Shown: positions 15,951-24,847 of the stretch, one piece after another
Layout of the letters: each line of letters begins with the position of its first letter
How positions within the stretch are numbered: the stretch's first letter is position 1
Source: Paludibacteraceae bacterium
GTDB lineage: Bacteria; Bacteroidota; Bacteroidia; Bacteroidales; Paludibacteraceae
Direction of reading: 5' to 3'
Length of the DNA: 55,464 bases
Assembly: GCA_017558065.1 (NCBI GenBank)
Contig: JAFYWK010000066.1
Location: 1-55,464, forward strand
Position numbers and translations under genes: made by a program
Notes under the pieces: generated by a model
The model's input: the letters and a program-made list of their open reading frames with translations, nothing else
Told to the model about the DNA's origin: nothing
Databases searched by the model: none

Positions 15951-16452
15951 CATGTTATGGATATGGACTCTTGGTTCGCTATTTCTGTTGAATAGTTGCT
16001 CCATATCCTATAAATTCAATGGCGCCAGCATTGATTATGCGACTACAAAAACCATTTCGGTGGCAGACTTCACCAACAATGCAGCATTGGTATATCCCCC
16101 ATTGGCGACCAATCTCACCGATGGCATCAAGGACCTGTACCAACGGCAAACGCGCTTGGAGCAGGTACGCCGAGGCGGAAACTTGGAATTGGCTGGCGAG
16201 ATCACGGGCTACAACCTGACTCCTATGGCAGTATCGGCAGATAGTTATGCGGCAGAAACCAAACTGACTATCACAGTGAAGGTTCGATTCACCAACAACG
16301 TGGCACCAGAAGAGAGCTTTGAAAAGACCTATTCTGCCTACCAAACATTTGATGCATCGCAGATGCTCACCGATGTGCAAGATGAACTCTGCAATACGAT
16401 GATTACTGAGATTGCAGAACAAATCTACAACGATACGGTAGCAAAATGGTAA
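15919..16452 (+). CDS. lptE: LptE-family outer-membrane lipoprotein
   Basis: The start may be ATG 15919 (inside a repeat) or ATG 15952. The second gives a cleaner signal peptide, and both lead to the lipobox LLNSC. The mature part (SISYKFNGASIDY, then NLTDGIKDLYQRQTRLEQV and a basal ELAGEITGY) matches the Bacteroidetes LptE/LPS-assembly lipoprotein family. LptE plugs the LptD barrel that inserts lipopolysaccharide. It follows the sigma-54 activator by 13 bases and precedes secG. Confidence 0.85.
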   Translation: MLHHTTLRYSIMLWIWTLGSLFLLNSCSISYKFNGASIDYATTKTISVADFTNNAALVYPPLATNLTDGIKDLYQRQTRLEQVRRGGNLELAGEITGYNLTPMAVSADSYAAETKLTITVKVRFTNNVAPEESFEKTYSAYQTFDASQMLTDVQDELCNTMITEIAEQIYNDTVAKW

Positions 16453-16456
16453 AAAA

Positions 16457-16488
16457 TTTGGTCATATCAAAAAAAAGTTGTACCTTTG
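16457..16488 (+). promoter_or_regulatory. promoter of secG
   Basis: TTTG (16457-16460), 20 bases, TACCTTTG (16481-16488), directly after the lptE stop and 64 bases before the secG ATG. Confidence 0.85.
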
Positions 16489-16552
16489 CACCCCGATATC
16501 CGTTTTTCGATATCCCATAACCGACAAAATAAACTTTTTAAACAATAATATT

Positions 16553-16891
16553 ATGTACATTTTATTAACTATTTTGATTATCATTGCAGCAGTATTGCTC
16601 ATTCTTTTGGTGTTGGTACAAAACAGCAAGGGTGGCGGTTTGGCTGCAGGTTTCGCAAGCGGCAACCAAGTGATGGGCGCTCCTAAGACAGCAGACTTCT
16701 TGGAGAAAGCAAGTTGGACATTGATTGGTATCATTTTGGCTTTGAGCATCCTCGCAGTAGGTGTGAACAAAGGTCAAGGCGCTGAAGTTGAGGCTGGTAG
16801 CGCTATCACCGAGCAAGTACAAGAGGCTTTCGAGGCAGAGCAAGCTGCTCAAGCAGTACCTGAGTTTGAGACAGAGGAAGTGGCTGAATAA
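16553..16891 (+). CDS. secG: preprotein translocase subunit SecG
   Basis: ATG 16553 is chosen because the promoter overlaps the longer frame. The 112-residue protein has two membrane helices (about 1-20 and 52-72) and the SecG signature VLVQNSKGGGLAAGF between them. It has an acidic glutamate/alanine-rich tail typical of Bacteroidota SecG. It is part of the SecYEG channel. The stop abuts, with no spacer, the stop of the convergent glycosyltransferase gene. Confidence 0.95.
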   Translation: MYILLTILIIIAAVLLILLVLVQNSKGGGLAAGFASGNQVMGAPKTADFLEKASWTLIGIILALSILAVGVNKGQGAEVEAGSAITEQVQEAFEAEQAAQAVPEFETEEVAE

Positions 16892-17704
16892 TCACCACTT
16901 GCGGCGGAAGATACCTCCCACAATACTAATGATTGTATAAAAGGGATAAAGTATCTCAAGCAACAAAGCAGTAAAGAGAGAGACGGACGCGTCTCTCTTT
17001 TTTATGAGCGCATATTCGATGGGAAACTTCAGCAGTAACACCAACGGGCAACACAACTGCAACAAATTAGCCATCAGCATGATTGCTCCGCACAGCAGGA
17101 TATCTCTATCGGTGTATTTTGGAGCTTTGCCTGCCCAACGCATACGCTGATGGAAGAACGCACGCCATGAGGTGTGTGGACGTACGATGGCAGTCATCTC
17201 TTCGCTTACGCAGACGGATATATTGAGTCCGCGGCGCTTGAATGACTCCAAGAGAAACATATCATCGCCGCTGGGTATCTCAGGGTGTAAGTCGGGATAG
17301 GACTCTAACCACCTATCGCGTTTGGCAATGAGGTTCGCTCCGCTACACATGACCGCATGTCCCCGCTTGGCTGTCTCGATGGTCAGTTGCTGAATAGCCG
17401 CATACTCCGCTATCTGCAAGCGCTCCAATAGCAATGGGCGCTCATTCTCCGATTCCATCCGTAAAGGCAGGATGAGGAGATCGGACGCCTCGTAGAGGCT
17501 ATTGGACAGTGTTCCACCTATTGGACGCTCGCATAACGAGCTATTGGCTATAGGAGCAGGTAATACATCGTCATCCATCATCCACACATACTCCGTCTTC
17601 GCAGCAGAGATGAGGCGATAGAGAGCATGTTTCTTGCCCTTGCCTTCGTCATTGATTCCCTTTCGTGGAACGACTATAGTAATATGCTCTTGAATATTTT
17701 TCAT
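16892..17704 (-). CDS. glycosyltransferase family 2, N-terminally short
   Basis: ATG 17704 gives 270 residues. It begins at EHITIVVPRKGINDEGKGKKHAL and goes straight to the YVWMMDDDV acidic motif. A usual GT2 has about 60-80 more residues before this point, including the nucleotide-binding VIVPARNE-type strand. ETAKRGHAVMCSGANLI, SGDDMFL (the acidic base) and HQRMRWAGK (the QxxRW-like motif) are present. Three C-terminal membrane helices follow. The upstream gene stops only 40 bases away, so the missing part is not nearby. It may be inactive. A repeat-derived segment lies at about residues 52-70. Confidence 0.75.
   Translation of the reverse strand: MKNIQEHITIVVPRKGINDEGKGKKHALYRLISAAKTEYVWMMDDDVLPAPIANSSLCERPIGGTLSNSLYEASDLLILPLRMESENERPLLLERLQIAEYAAIQQLTIETAKRGHAVMCSGANLIAKRDRWLESYPDLHPEIPSGDDMFLLESFKRRGLNISVCVSEEMTAIVRPHTSWRAFFHQRMRWAGKAPKYTDRDILLCGAIMLMANLLQLCCPLVLLLKFPIEYALIKKRDASVSLFTALLLEILYPFYTIISIVGGIFRRKW
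17499..17553 (-). repeat. CTATTGGAC word/hairpin mosaic in the GT2 gene
   Basis: CTATTGGAC occurs at 17499 and 17518, then the hairpin GCTCGCATAACGAGC (17527-17541), then CTATTGGCTATAGG. The whole block is in frame inside the glycosyltransferase gene. Confidence 0.75.
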
Positions 17705-17744
17705 TTTAACCTTCCTCGCTTTCAACCTGTAGAATCGTCAAGTA

Positions 17745-19961
17745 TTAGCGCGGAGTAACGCCCGTGCCAGGTTTATTGACTAACGTCAGTTTGCCATCCA
17801 CCAACTGAATACCCTCGTAAGGGTCATTAGCAAGCAGTACATGACCATCCAAGTCGGCATAATCGACCAGCGGGCTGAGCGTTGTAGCCGCAGAGATACC
17901 CGCACTAGTCTCCGTCATACAACCAATCATCACCTGCATACCCAAGTCGCGTGCCAAAGCAATCATCTTACGTGCCTCAGCCACGCCGCCACACTTCATC
18001 AGTTTGATATTGATACCGTCGTAGTAGGGTTGCAAGCCTGCTACATCGGCATAGGTTTGGCATGCCTCGTCGGCGATAATTGGCAGTTCCACCCGCTCGC
18101 AGAGCCAAGCATGTTCCTCGTTCATGTGTTTGGGCATGGGTTGCTCAATCAGCACCACACCCCGCTCTGCCAACCATTGGCACATCTTCAGCGCGTGCTC
18201 CTTGGTGGGCCAACCTTGGTTGGCATCCACGTAGATGGGTTTGTCGCTAATGCTACGGATAAGGTTGATCATACGTTTGTCCTCCGCTTCCTCGCGACCG
18301 AGTTTGACCTTGAGAATCTTCGCCCAGTCAGCCTCGCGCACCTTGAGCAACACAATCGAGTCATTGGCATCGTAGCCAATCGTATAACTGGTGCAAGGGG
18401 TAGCAGCAGGGTTGATGTCCCACATCTGCCATAGAGGTTGCTCGTGTAGCTTGCCATAGAGGTCGTGCAAAGCAATATCAATACTCGCCTTCGCTGCATG
18501 ATTGCCTGGTGACAAGGCATTGACTACCTGCATGATACTATCCACATTCAGTGGCTCGGTGCAGCCGTTGATGACAGGCAGAGCCAACTTTAGAAAAGCG
18601 CAGACCGACTCCTGTGTCTCTTTGAGATAAGGTGGCAAGGCTGCCTCGCCGTATCCTGTTTGGTCGCCCAGCGTGATGCGAGTGAGCACGATGGGGGTTG
18701 TGGTGCGCGTGTTGGTAGAGATACCAAAAGCGTGGCGCAACTCGCCCGTAAAAGGTTCGTAGGTCAGCTGAGCCGTATTGCCACACGATTGGGACAAACC
18801 AAAATACGCCTTATAGATGGCATTGGCTAATGTTTCGATGAGATCTTGATCGGGATTGTACACATATCCATTGGTGATGGCTACGATACCCCAACCATCC
18901 GCTGGGCTCCACATCATGATACTGCGCAATCCGTAGGCGTCTCCCGTATGTCCCACAGGGTAGTTGCCGGGTGTATTGTAGTGAGGATCATCTAGGAAGT
19001 CCACAAACTCCTGGAGGCATAATCCGTATTGGTCTTCGTAGTAGTCGTTTGTTAGCTTAATCCATACGGGTGTCTGCATGGTTTTGGCACTCTCCTCAGA
19101 GATGATTCGCACGCCATTGAGCTGGCCATAGTTCATGTGCATCATCATATAGGTAGCTAAGTCGTACGCGGAGATCTTCACGCCGCCAGTAGGCGAGAAG
19201 ATGGGTGCTGAGTAGCCCATGATGTAATCATCGAGTTGATGTGCTACGCTGCCGTAGGCGTTGGATTCTACGTATTGTCCGTTGCGATAGCGGTATATGG
19301 AAGCACGTCTTGTGCTATCAAGCTCGTCGTTGTTGTGACCTGCATGCAAGCCAAGTGGTGTAATCACGCTATCCTTCACATAGCGGTCGAAACGCACGCC
19401 AGACACCTTCTCGAGAATAGCGCCTGCGAAGTTAAGACCTAGATTCGAGTAGTTATAGCCCGTTCCTGGCGCATAGTCGTAATAGGTGGCACGGCAATCG
19501 CCATTCACGGCAGGATTGATATGGTCGAGCGTGGAATAATTCTCAGGGTCTCGGAAACTGGCTGTATGCGAGAGCACCATGCGCAATGTGATAGGTACCT
19601 CTGGGTGATACGGGTTGCGTACTTGGAAGCCAATGAGTTCGCTCACATCATCATCAAGAGAAATGACACCTTTTTCCACCAACTGCATGAGGGAGGTAGC
19701 GGTGAAGGACTTGGAGATAGATGCGATACGCATGAAATGATTGGTAGTCAAAGGTATTTGACTGTCGAGATTGGCATGGCCAAAGGCCTTTTCATATACG
19801 ATCTGTCCATCTTGGACAACGACAGCTGCGATACCTACTGCTTGGTAGTCGTTCATCACTTGCTGAATAGCTTGGTCGGTGCGTTTCTCTGCGCTTGGAG
19901 CGCAACTCATCATCAGCAATAGCACGCCTGTTAAAGCCACTAAAACATGATTGTTTCTCAT
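17745..19961 (-). CDS. lipoprotein fusing a serine beta-lactamase-like domain to a dipeptide epimerase
   Basis: ATG 19961 gives 738 residues with a lipobox (LLLMMSC, Cys20). Residues about 28-390 form a class C beta-lactamase/DD-peptidase-like domain with SxxK (Ser81-Lys84), YSN (171-173) and HTG (338-340). Residues about 400-738 are an enolase-superfamily dipeptide epimerase: the KVK pair (551/553), metal ligands Asp579, Glu606 and Asp631, and Lys653. Ala-Glu epimerases convert L-Ala-D-Glu from murein to L-Ala-L-Glu. The upstream NlpC/P60 gene could release that dipeptide. The lipid anchor places both activities outside the cytoplasm, which is unusual for the epimerase. All catalytic residues are kept. 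Confidence 0.9.
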   Translation of the reverse strand: MRNNHVLVALTGVLLLMMSCAPSAEKRTDQAIQQVMNDYQAVGIAAVVVQDGQIVYEKAFGHANLDSQIPLTTNHFMRIASISKSFTATSLMQLVEKGVISLDDDVSELIGFQVRNPYHPEVPITLRMVLSHTASFRDPENYSTLDHINPAVNGDCRATYYDYAPGTGYNYSNLGLNFAGAILEKVSGVRFDRYVKDSVITPLGLHAGHNNDELDSTRRASIYRYRNGQYVESNAYGSVAHQLDDYIMGYSAPIFSPTGGVKISAYDLATYMMMHMNYGQLNGVRIISEESAKTMQTPVWIKLTNDYYEDQYGLCLQEFVDFLDDPHYNTPGNYPVGHTGDAYGLRSIMMWSPADGWGIVAITNGYVYNPDQDLIETLANAIYKAYFGLSQSCGNTAQLTYEPFTGELRHAFGISTNTRTTTPIVLTRITLGDQTGYGEAALPPYLKETQESVCAFLKLALPVINGCTEPLNVDSIMQVVNALSPGNHAAKASIDIALHDLYGKLHEQPLWQMWDINPAATPCTSYTIGYDANDSIVLLKVREADWAKILKVKLGREEAEDKRMINLIRSISDKPIYVDANQGWPTKEHALKMCQWLAERGVVLIEQPMPKHMNEEHAWLCERVELPIIADEACQTYADVAGLQPYYDGINIKLMKCGGVAEARKMIALARDLGMQVMIGCMTETSAGISAATTLSPLVDYADLDGHVLLANDPYEGIQLVDGKLTLVNKPGTGVTPR

Positions 19962-20001
19962 AATCAATATATAGTTTTAAGATTCATTCGTTTTCGTTAT
20001 C

Positions 20002-20553
20002 TTATTTCACCACGACGAGTGTCGCACCTTCTTCGTAGCGAGCAAAGTCTGCATCATGGACCTCGATTTGCGTTCCGAAGTCGCGTTTGAGTATCTGCCG
20101 TATCTCGTTGCGCAGTACGCCATTACCTTTCCCGTGGATAATCACCAGACGTCGTCCGCGGTGGCGAATATGTTGCTGCATGCCCATGCGAAAGTAGCGC
20201 AGTTGATATTGATGTTTCTCTACATCTGTCATTCCGTTGCCGTTGGTAGGCAATGCTTCCAGATGGAGGTCTATCACATGCTCATCGCGTTGTCGTTTAG
20301 GTCGTTTCGCGGGAGCTGCTTTGGGAGTGCTGACAGGTGTAGTCGGCGACTCATTTTGCTTGTGTGTACCTATACACCCTTTGCGCTGGTAGCTGGTAGC
20401 AGCAGTGTCCATTACGCATTTGGCTGCGGGTATCGGTCCCACATCAAAGCCGTCATCGGTCTCCACCCAAACGAGTTCACGCTGCACGTCATATTGCACG
20501 ATAGTACCACCGCCCACCGCATCCAAAAATCGTATTTTATCACCTTTCTGCAT
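20002..20553 (-). CDS. DUF2027 / Smr domain protein
   Basis: ATG 20553 (MQKGDKIRFLDAVGGG) is chosen because it removes an implausible leader and avoids overlap with the upstream gene. The 183-residue protein has the short N-terminal DUF2027 beta domain, a charged proline-rich linker (about 65-88), and a C-terminal Smr domain with VIDLHLE and IHGKGNGVLR. Smr domains, as in MutS2, cut or bind nucleic acid. It lies 19 bases after the NlpC/P60 gene and 40 before the fusion gene. Its link to murein salvage may only be positional. Confidence 0.85.
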   Translation of the reverse strand: MQKGDKIRFLDAVGGGTIVQYDVQRELVWVETDDGFDVGPIPAAKCVMDTAATSYQRKGCIGTHKQNESPTTPVSTPKAAPAKRPKRQRDEHVIDLHLEALPTNGNGMTDVEKHQYQLRYFRMGMQQHIRHRGRRLVIIHGKGNGVLRNEIRQILKRDFGTQIEVHDADFARYEEGATLVVVK

Positions 20554-20572
20554 CTTGCTTCCTCTCCCCCGC

Positions 20573-21469
20573 TTACAGATAACGTTTGATTTGTGCCAAA
20601 TGGTGTGACAGTTTGCCATTAGCGAGGCGAATCCCCATATCGTCTATCTTAGCCACGTGTACCCATCCTGCACAATGTATTACTTCCGTTGGACTAATCA
20701 GCAGACCTACATGCGTTATTCTCGTGGCATTCGGATCGCGATCAGCATGGTCGAAGAACACCAAGTCGCCGGGTTGTGCTTCTGCCAAAGAGTTCACCAC
20801 TTGGCCTTGTGTGACTTGTTCGCGGGCATTGCGCAATATATTGATACCAAACACGCTATATACCGTTTGTGTGAATCCCGAACAATCGTAGCCCATCATG
20901 TTCTTTCCGCCCCATAGATAGGAGACATTCATCAGTGATTTTGCCACGCGTACAATATCCTCGCCTCGTACCAATTGCCTCTCACCATTAGGCAAAATTA
21001 TTGCCTCATGGCCTTGATTTTCTAAGGTATAAACACAAGTAGAATCTATCTGATATTGTTTTCCCAGTACTTCGAACGTGCCGTTGGTATAGTTAGGCAA
21101 TCGTGTGCCGATGGTAAGCATAAGTTTCTCGCCTGTTTCTGTGGCGGTCACCACGGCCATAGGCTTTGCTACTACCCCTATCGCTCTCTCGCCTAATAGT
21201 CGTATCGCCTCTTCACCTACAGGTGTCGTCATCTTAGCGCTCACCCATCCTACTTGTCCGTCAATAGTCGAGCGGACCTTGACCCATCTGGATTTGCGCT
21301 CCTCCACTTCGCATAGTTCGCCGAAAAGCAATTGTGTTGATTGTTCTGCGGCTTCGGATGGTTCTTCACGCACGGGTGTCACGGGACAATTGTTTACGAC
21401 AAATTCTGCGCCACGAACGAGACAGGTTGTTGCTACGAGAAGTACAAAAAATATAAGTAATTTTTTCAT
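20573..21469 (-). CDS. NlpC/P60 murein peptidase with SH3 domain
   Basis: The 298-residue protein has a signal peptide (1-20), an SH3-like wall-binding region (about 24-80, ending in GQVGWVSAKM), and a C-terminal NlpC/P60 domain (about 168-298). The triad is Cys196 (YDCSGF), His253 (THVGLL) and His265. The domain order is that of YkfC-type gamma-D-glutamyl-L-diamino-acid endopeptidases, which free L-Ala-D-Glu, the substrate of the epimerase two genes on. The operon promoter is at 21519-21550. Confidence 0.92.
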   Translation of the reverse strand: MKKLLIFFVLLVATTCLVRGAEFVVNNCPVTPVREEPSEAAEQSTQLLFGELCEVEERKSRWVKVRSTIDGQVGWVSAKMTTPVGEEAIRLLGERAIGVVAKPMAVVTATETGEKLMLTIGTRLPNYTNGTFEVLGKQYQIDSTCVYTLENQGHEAIILPNGERQLVRGEDIVRVAKSLMNVSYLWGGKNMMGYDCSGFTQTVYSVFGINILRNAREQVTQGQVVNSLAEAQPGDLVFFDHADRDPNATRITHVGLLISPTEVIHCAGWVHVAKIDDMGIRLANGKLSHHLAQIKRYL

Positions 21470-21518
21470 ATGCTATTGTTGTTGATGATAAATAATGCGT
21501 TTCAAACAATTTTGCATG

Positions 21519-21550
21519 CAAAATTAGCAATATTTTTTGACATGTGCAAA
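21519..21550 (-). promoter_or_regulatory. promoter of the murein-peptide operon
   Basis: Minus strand: TTTG (21547-21550), 20 bases, TAATTTTG (21519-21526), 50 bases before the NlpC/P60 start. Confidence 0.75.
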
Positions 21551-21613
21551 CTTTGACACATTTTTTATAGTATATGATTGTTGTGGGAATTCTCTTTAGC
21601 TCACTCCCTTTAG

Positions 21614-21643
21614 ACGCAAAAAGACAATCACTACTTTTTGCGT
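21614..21643 (-). terminator. inverted repeat over the aroA stop
   Basis: ACGCAAAAAG (21614-21623) and CTTTTTGCGT (21634-21643) are perfect 10-bp arms around 10 bases. They overlap the aroA stop. It probably ends the long minus-strand transcript, though no T run follows. Confidence 0.5.
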
Positions 21644-22824
21644 AGTTGGCGGAAATGCTCCAAGAATTGCGGATAGGATTTGCTGATGCAGGCAGTGTTG
21701 TCCACTTCGTAACCCGCGATCAATAATGCCATTGCCATGCGGTGGTCGGCATCCGTGCGATGTTCACGCACGGCACGCAGGCGGTCGGATTCTTTTAGCG
21801 GTAAGGACTCGACACCAGTGGCGTGCAGGGTAATGCCAAGGCGCTCGCAAGTGAGAGCAACAGCGGGATAGAGGTCGGGGCAGGCGGAGAAATCTTGGCA
21901 TAAGATTTCTTCCGCAGATCGCTGCGCTGTAGATCGGGCATCAATGCCCTGAAGATCACTGCGCTGTAGATCGGCTCCGCCTGTAGAAGCGATGGTGATG
22001 CCTTCGGCGGTGAAAGTGGTGTGGACACCAAGGTGGGCGAAGATGCCAGCAACCACTTTGTCACCCTGCAAGGAGTCACGAGAGAGACCCGGGAGCGTGA
22101 TCTCACCGCCATGGAGTGCTATATACTCGTACCAGAAGGCGGCGGAGGACCAATCGCGTTCGATTTCTGAGTAAGGTGCGAGGAGCAAAGAGCCAAGATT
22201 TGTTACCTGCGTCTGATTTGTCGTTAGTAATTTGTCTTTGTTCTTGGTTCCTTGTTCCTTATTCTTTATCATCTCGCGGGTGAGGGTGATGTAAGGGGAA
22301 GTGCTGTCGGTCTGAACGTTGGCTCCGATGAGCAACAAGGCAGAAACAAACTGCGTGGACTGTGGGTTGTTGATAGTCACTATCCTAAGCTTATCCAATA
22401 TACATCCCTTTATACGCAAAGGAGGGAAACCTTCTTCGCCCAAATACTCAATATCTGCTCCTATCTCACGCAAGGCGTCCACTAACTGACCAATCGGACG
22501 GTGGTGCATGCGTTCTACCCCGTCCAAGATGGTTGTTTGTCCCTCTAACTGCGCGCAATAGGCGGTGAGGAAGCGCATGGCGGTTCCACAATTGCCCACA
22601 TCAATATGTGGGGTTGAAAGAGTTTTAGAAGTTTTAAAAGTTCTAAGGGTTGTTAAGGCATTGCGAAGAATCTGCACATCTTCAGGCAAATCAGCGGAGA
22701 CGGGCATAAGTGCACCCCACAACGCAAGCGCCGTCGGGGACCCCGCAGGCTCGTCTCCGTGTATAGCCTGAAGTATGAGCCAACGGTTGGCTATAGACTT
22801 CGATATTGGCAATTCAATCTGCAT
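21631..22824 (-). CDS. aroA: 3-phosphoshikimate 1-carboxyvinyltransferase (EPSP synthase)
   Basis: The 397-residue protein has LPISKSIANRW at its start, GNCGTAMRFL, the IERDWSSAAFWYEY strand and KESDRLRA near the end, all typical of EPSP synthase in the shikimate pathway. Several regions absent from usual family members come from mosaic repeats: residues about 20-35 (with the hairpin CGGGGACCCCG), 58-66, 185-208 and 278-300. The enzyme frame survives all of them. Start ATG 22824 overlaps the stop of the dipeptidyl peptidase gene by one base. Confidence 0.93.
   Translation of the reverse strand: MQIELPISKSIANRWLILQAIHGDEPAGSPTALALWGALMPVSADLPEDVQILRNALTTLRTFKTSKTLSTPHIDVGNCGTAMRFLTAYCAQLEGQTTILDGVERMHHRPIGQLVDALREIGADIEYLGEEGFPPLRIKGCILDKLRIVTINNPQSTQFVSALLLIGANVQTDSTSPYITLTREMIKNKEQGTKNKDKLLTTNQTQVTNLGSLLLAPYSEIERDWSSAAFWYEYIALHGGEITLPGLSRDSLQGDKVVAGIFAHLGVHTTFTAEGITIASTGGADLQRSDLQGIDARSTAQRSAEEILCQDFSACPDLYPAVALTCERLGITLHATGVESLPLKESDRLRAVREHRTDADHRMAMALLIAGYEVDNTACISKSYPQFLEHFRQLRKK
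21916..21987 (-). repeat. TGTAGATC word/hairpin mosaic in aroA
   Basis: AGATC words alternate with GCTGCGC, the hairpin GGGCATCAATGCCC (21936-21949), ACTGCGC and the hairpin GGCTCCGCC (21973-21981). TGTAGATC or TGAAGATC separates them. It is in frame. The same architecture stands between genes at 25738-25822. Confidence 0.85.
22199..22270 (-). repeat. AAGGAACAAG-type word tract in aroA
   Basis: The minus strand reads AAGAATAAGGAACAAGG followed by AACCAAGAACAAAGACAAAT, a string of AA(G/C)(A/G)A words. It is in frame and encodes a lysine/asparagine/glutamine-rich loop. Confidence 0.6.
22613..22659 (-). repeat. TTTTAGAAGTTTTAAAAG word tract in aroA
   Basis: TTTTAGAAGTTTTAAAAGTT words in the N-terminal third of aroA encode a threonine/lysine-rich segment (RTFKTSKTLST) just before the conserved GNCGTAMRF. 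Confidence 0.6.
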
Positions 22825-24800
22825 TAATTGATGTCAGGCAAGAAGGAATAGTCGCGCGAGTAGCGGAGGTGCTGCTCAATGTAACCCTCTGTGTAGTCGA
22901 GAGTGACATCCGTGATATTGCCTTCTGCATCGTAGTGCGCGGTGTAAACTGGGTTTACGAAGCCCTTGTATGGTGCGAGGTTGAGTTTCTCATAACGCTC
23001 CAAAATCTCGCGGTGCAAGTCTTGATCCACCTTCACAGCATATTCCTCTACCATTGCTTTAGCAGCAGGATAATCGCCCTCGGAGGTGATGCGCTGAATC
23101 TCGCGGAGCAACTCGCCATAGAGGCGGCGAACGCCCTCGTAATCATTGATTTGGAGGTAGTGTTTGCCATCGCGTTCGATAATCTCTACCTCTTTGTTTT
23201 GAGCGTTCTTATATACCCAAAGAGCAATCAACTGACGGTTGCGCATGTGTGATTCTTCGATATCTTTGCCTGGCTCAATGCGCACAAGTTGGGTCATCAG
23301 ACCATTCATCATTTGTTGGTAGTAGAAGCCCTTGTATGCCTCCTCGTCCTCCAGGAGTCCGAGTTCAACCAATTTAGGATCTGCCATGTAGTAGAGACCT
23401 AGCAAGTCTGCACGTGCCTCCTCGATAGTAGAAGCATGCTCTTTGAGGGCATCTTTAGTAACACCTGGCATCAATTTACCCGAACCGTGACCTACGCACT
23501 CGTGGAGGTCGGTGTGCAAGTCGCCGCAAGCACCTGCTTTCTCGTACATAGCGATGACCTCGGGGCTAATCATAAACTCCTCGTTGAAGCCATTACCCTT
23601 AGCTGCCTCGTTGTAGGCATGGGTGATATTGTCGATGGTCACTGACTTAGAGCCATAGTCCTTGCGAATCCAGTTGGCGTTTGGCAGATTGATACCAATA
23701 GGGGTAGCAGGATAGCAGTCGCCTGCGAGGATAGCTGCGGTAATCACCTTTGCACTCACGCCCTTGACTTCCTCTTTCTTGTATTTGAGGTCGGTTGGCG
23801 AGTTGTCCTCGAACCATTGTGCGTTGTCGGAGATGGTTTGGCAACGGTGGGTGGCACGCATGTCTTTGAAGTTTACGAGTGACTCCCAAGTACCTGTAAT
23901 ACCCAGAGGATCAGCATATGTCTCGGTAAAACCATTCACATAGTCCACGCGACTGTCGAGGTCTTTCACCCATGCAATGCAATACTCGTTGAAGGCCTTG
24001 AGATCGCCCGTCTTGTTGAACTCAATCATCTTTTCAATCACGAGGCGTTGTTGGTCATTCTCAGCGAATGGTAGCGCCTTCTCAAGGTGCTCTACCACTT
24101 TTTCGAGGGCAGCGCTGTACATGCCCCCTACTTTGTAGGTACGCTCAACGACTTTGCTGTTCTCCTTCACGAGTTTGCTATTAAGGCCAATCCAGAGAGG
24201 CTCAGCAGAGTTGTCCTTGTGTGCCTCGTAGTATGCCTCTGCTTCGGCTTGGGTCACGCCCTCGTAGTAGTTGTTGGCAGATGCAAGAAGGAGATCTTCG
24301 CCCTCAAGGCTGAGCGATTTAGGCATCACGGTTGGGTCGAAGATGACAGGTAGGATTGCCTCGTCATAGTTCACGCCTGCTTCGGCACAAGCGTTTACGA
24401 ACCACTCTTGAGAGAACTCTGGCTGGAACTTGTCAGATGCGTAGTGGTGGTGAATACCATTGGCAAACCATACGCGTTTGAGGTATTTCTCGAAGTTGAT
24501 GAATTCCTGGCTAGTCTTATCGCCCTTGTATTGGGTATAGAGCGCTTCAAGGGCACGACGGATACGCAGGTTGTAGCGACCGTTTTGGTCAAAGAGAATA
24601 TCACGGCCGTGCAAGGCAGCTTCGGTAAGGTGATAAACGAGGGTCTTTTGTTGCAGACTCAGAGAGTCAAACTCTGGCACTTGGTAGCGCAGAATCTCGA
24701 GGTCATAGAATTTGTCCACGGTGTAGTCGAATGTTTGTTCTTGTTTGCAGCATGCGCTGAGTGCTACGAGCGCAAGGCTGAGGATGGCTAATTTCTTCAT
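22824..24800 (-). CDS. dipeptidyl-peptidase III family metallopeptidase, lipoprotein
   Basis: The 658-residue protein has an N-terminal lipobox (VALSAC) and belongs to the M49 family. The zinc motif is HECVGH, a Bacteroidales-type variant of the family's hexapeptide, with EEARADLLGLYY as the second motif. It removes dipeptides from the N-termini of short peptides, here outside the cytoplasm. Position between a nucleoside phosphorylase and aroA suggests a shared transcript more than a shared pathway. Confidence 0.9.
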   Translation of the reverse strand: MKKLAILSLALVALSACCKQEQTFDYTVDKFYDLEILRYQVPEFDSLSLQQKTLVYHLTEAALHGRDILFDQNGRYNLRIRRALEALYTQYKGDKTSQEFINFEKYLKRVWFANGIHHHYASDKFQPEFSQEWFVNACAEAGVNYDEAILPVIFDPTVMPKSLSLEGEDLLLASANNYYEGVTQAEAEAYYEAHKDNSAEPLWIGLNSKLVKENSKVVERTYKVGGMYSAALEKVVEHLEKALPFAENDQQRLVIEKMIEFNKTGDLKAFNEYCIAWVKDLDSRVDYVNGFTETYADPLGITGTWESLVNFKDMRATHRCQTISDNAQWFEDNSPTDLKYKKEEVKGVSAKVITAAILAGDCYPATPIGINLPNANWIRKDYGSKSVTIDNITHAYNEAAKGNGFNEEFMISPEVIAMYEKAGACGDLHTDLHECVGHGSGKLMPGVTKDALKEHASTIEEARADLLGLYYMADPKLVELGLLEDEEAYKGFYYQQMMNGLMTQLVRIEPGKDIEESHMRNRQLIALWVYKNAQNKEVEIIERDGKHYLQINDYEGVRRLYGELLREIQRITSEGDYPAAKAMVEEYAVKVDQDLHREILERYEKLNLAPYKGFVNPVYTAHYDAEGNITDVTLDYTEGYIEQHLRYSRDYSFLPDIN

Positions 24801-24847
24801 TAGTTAAAATGTTTCACGCGCAAAAGCGCTATTTCAATGTTTCAATA

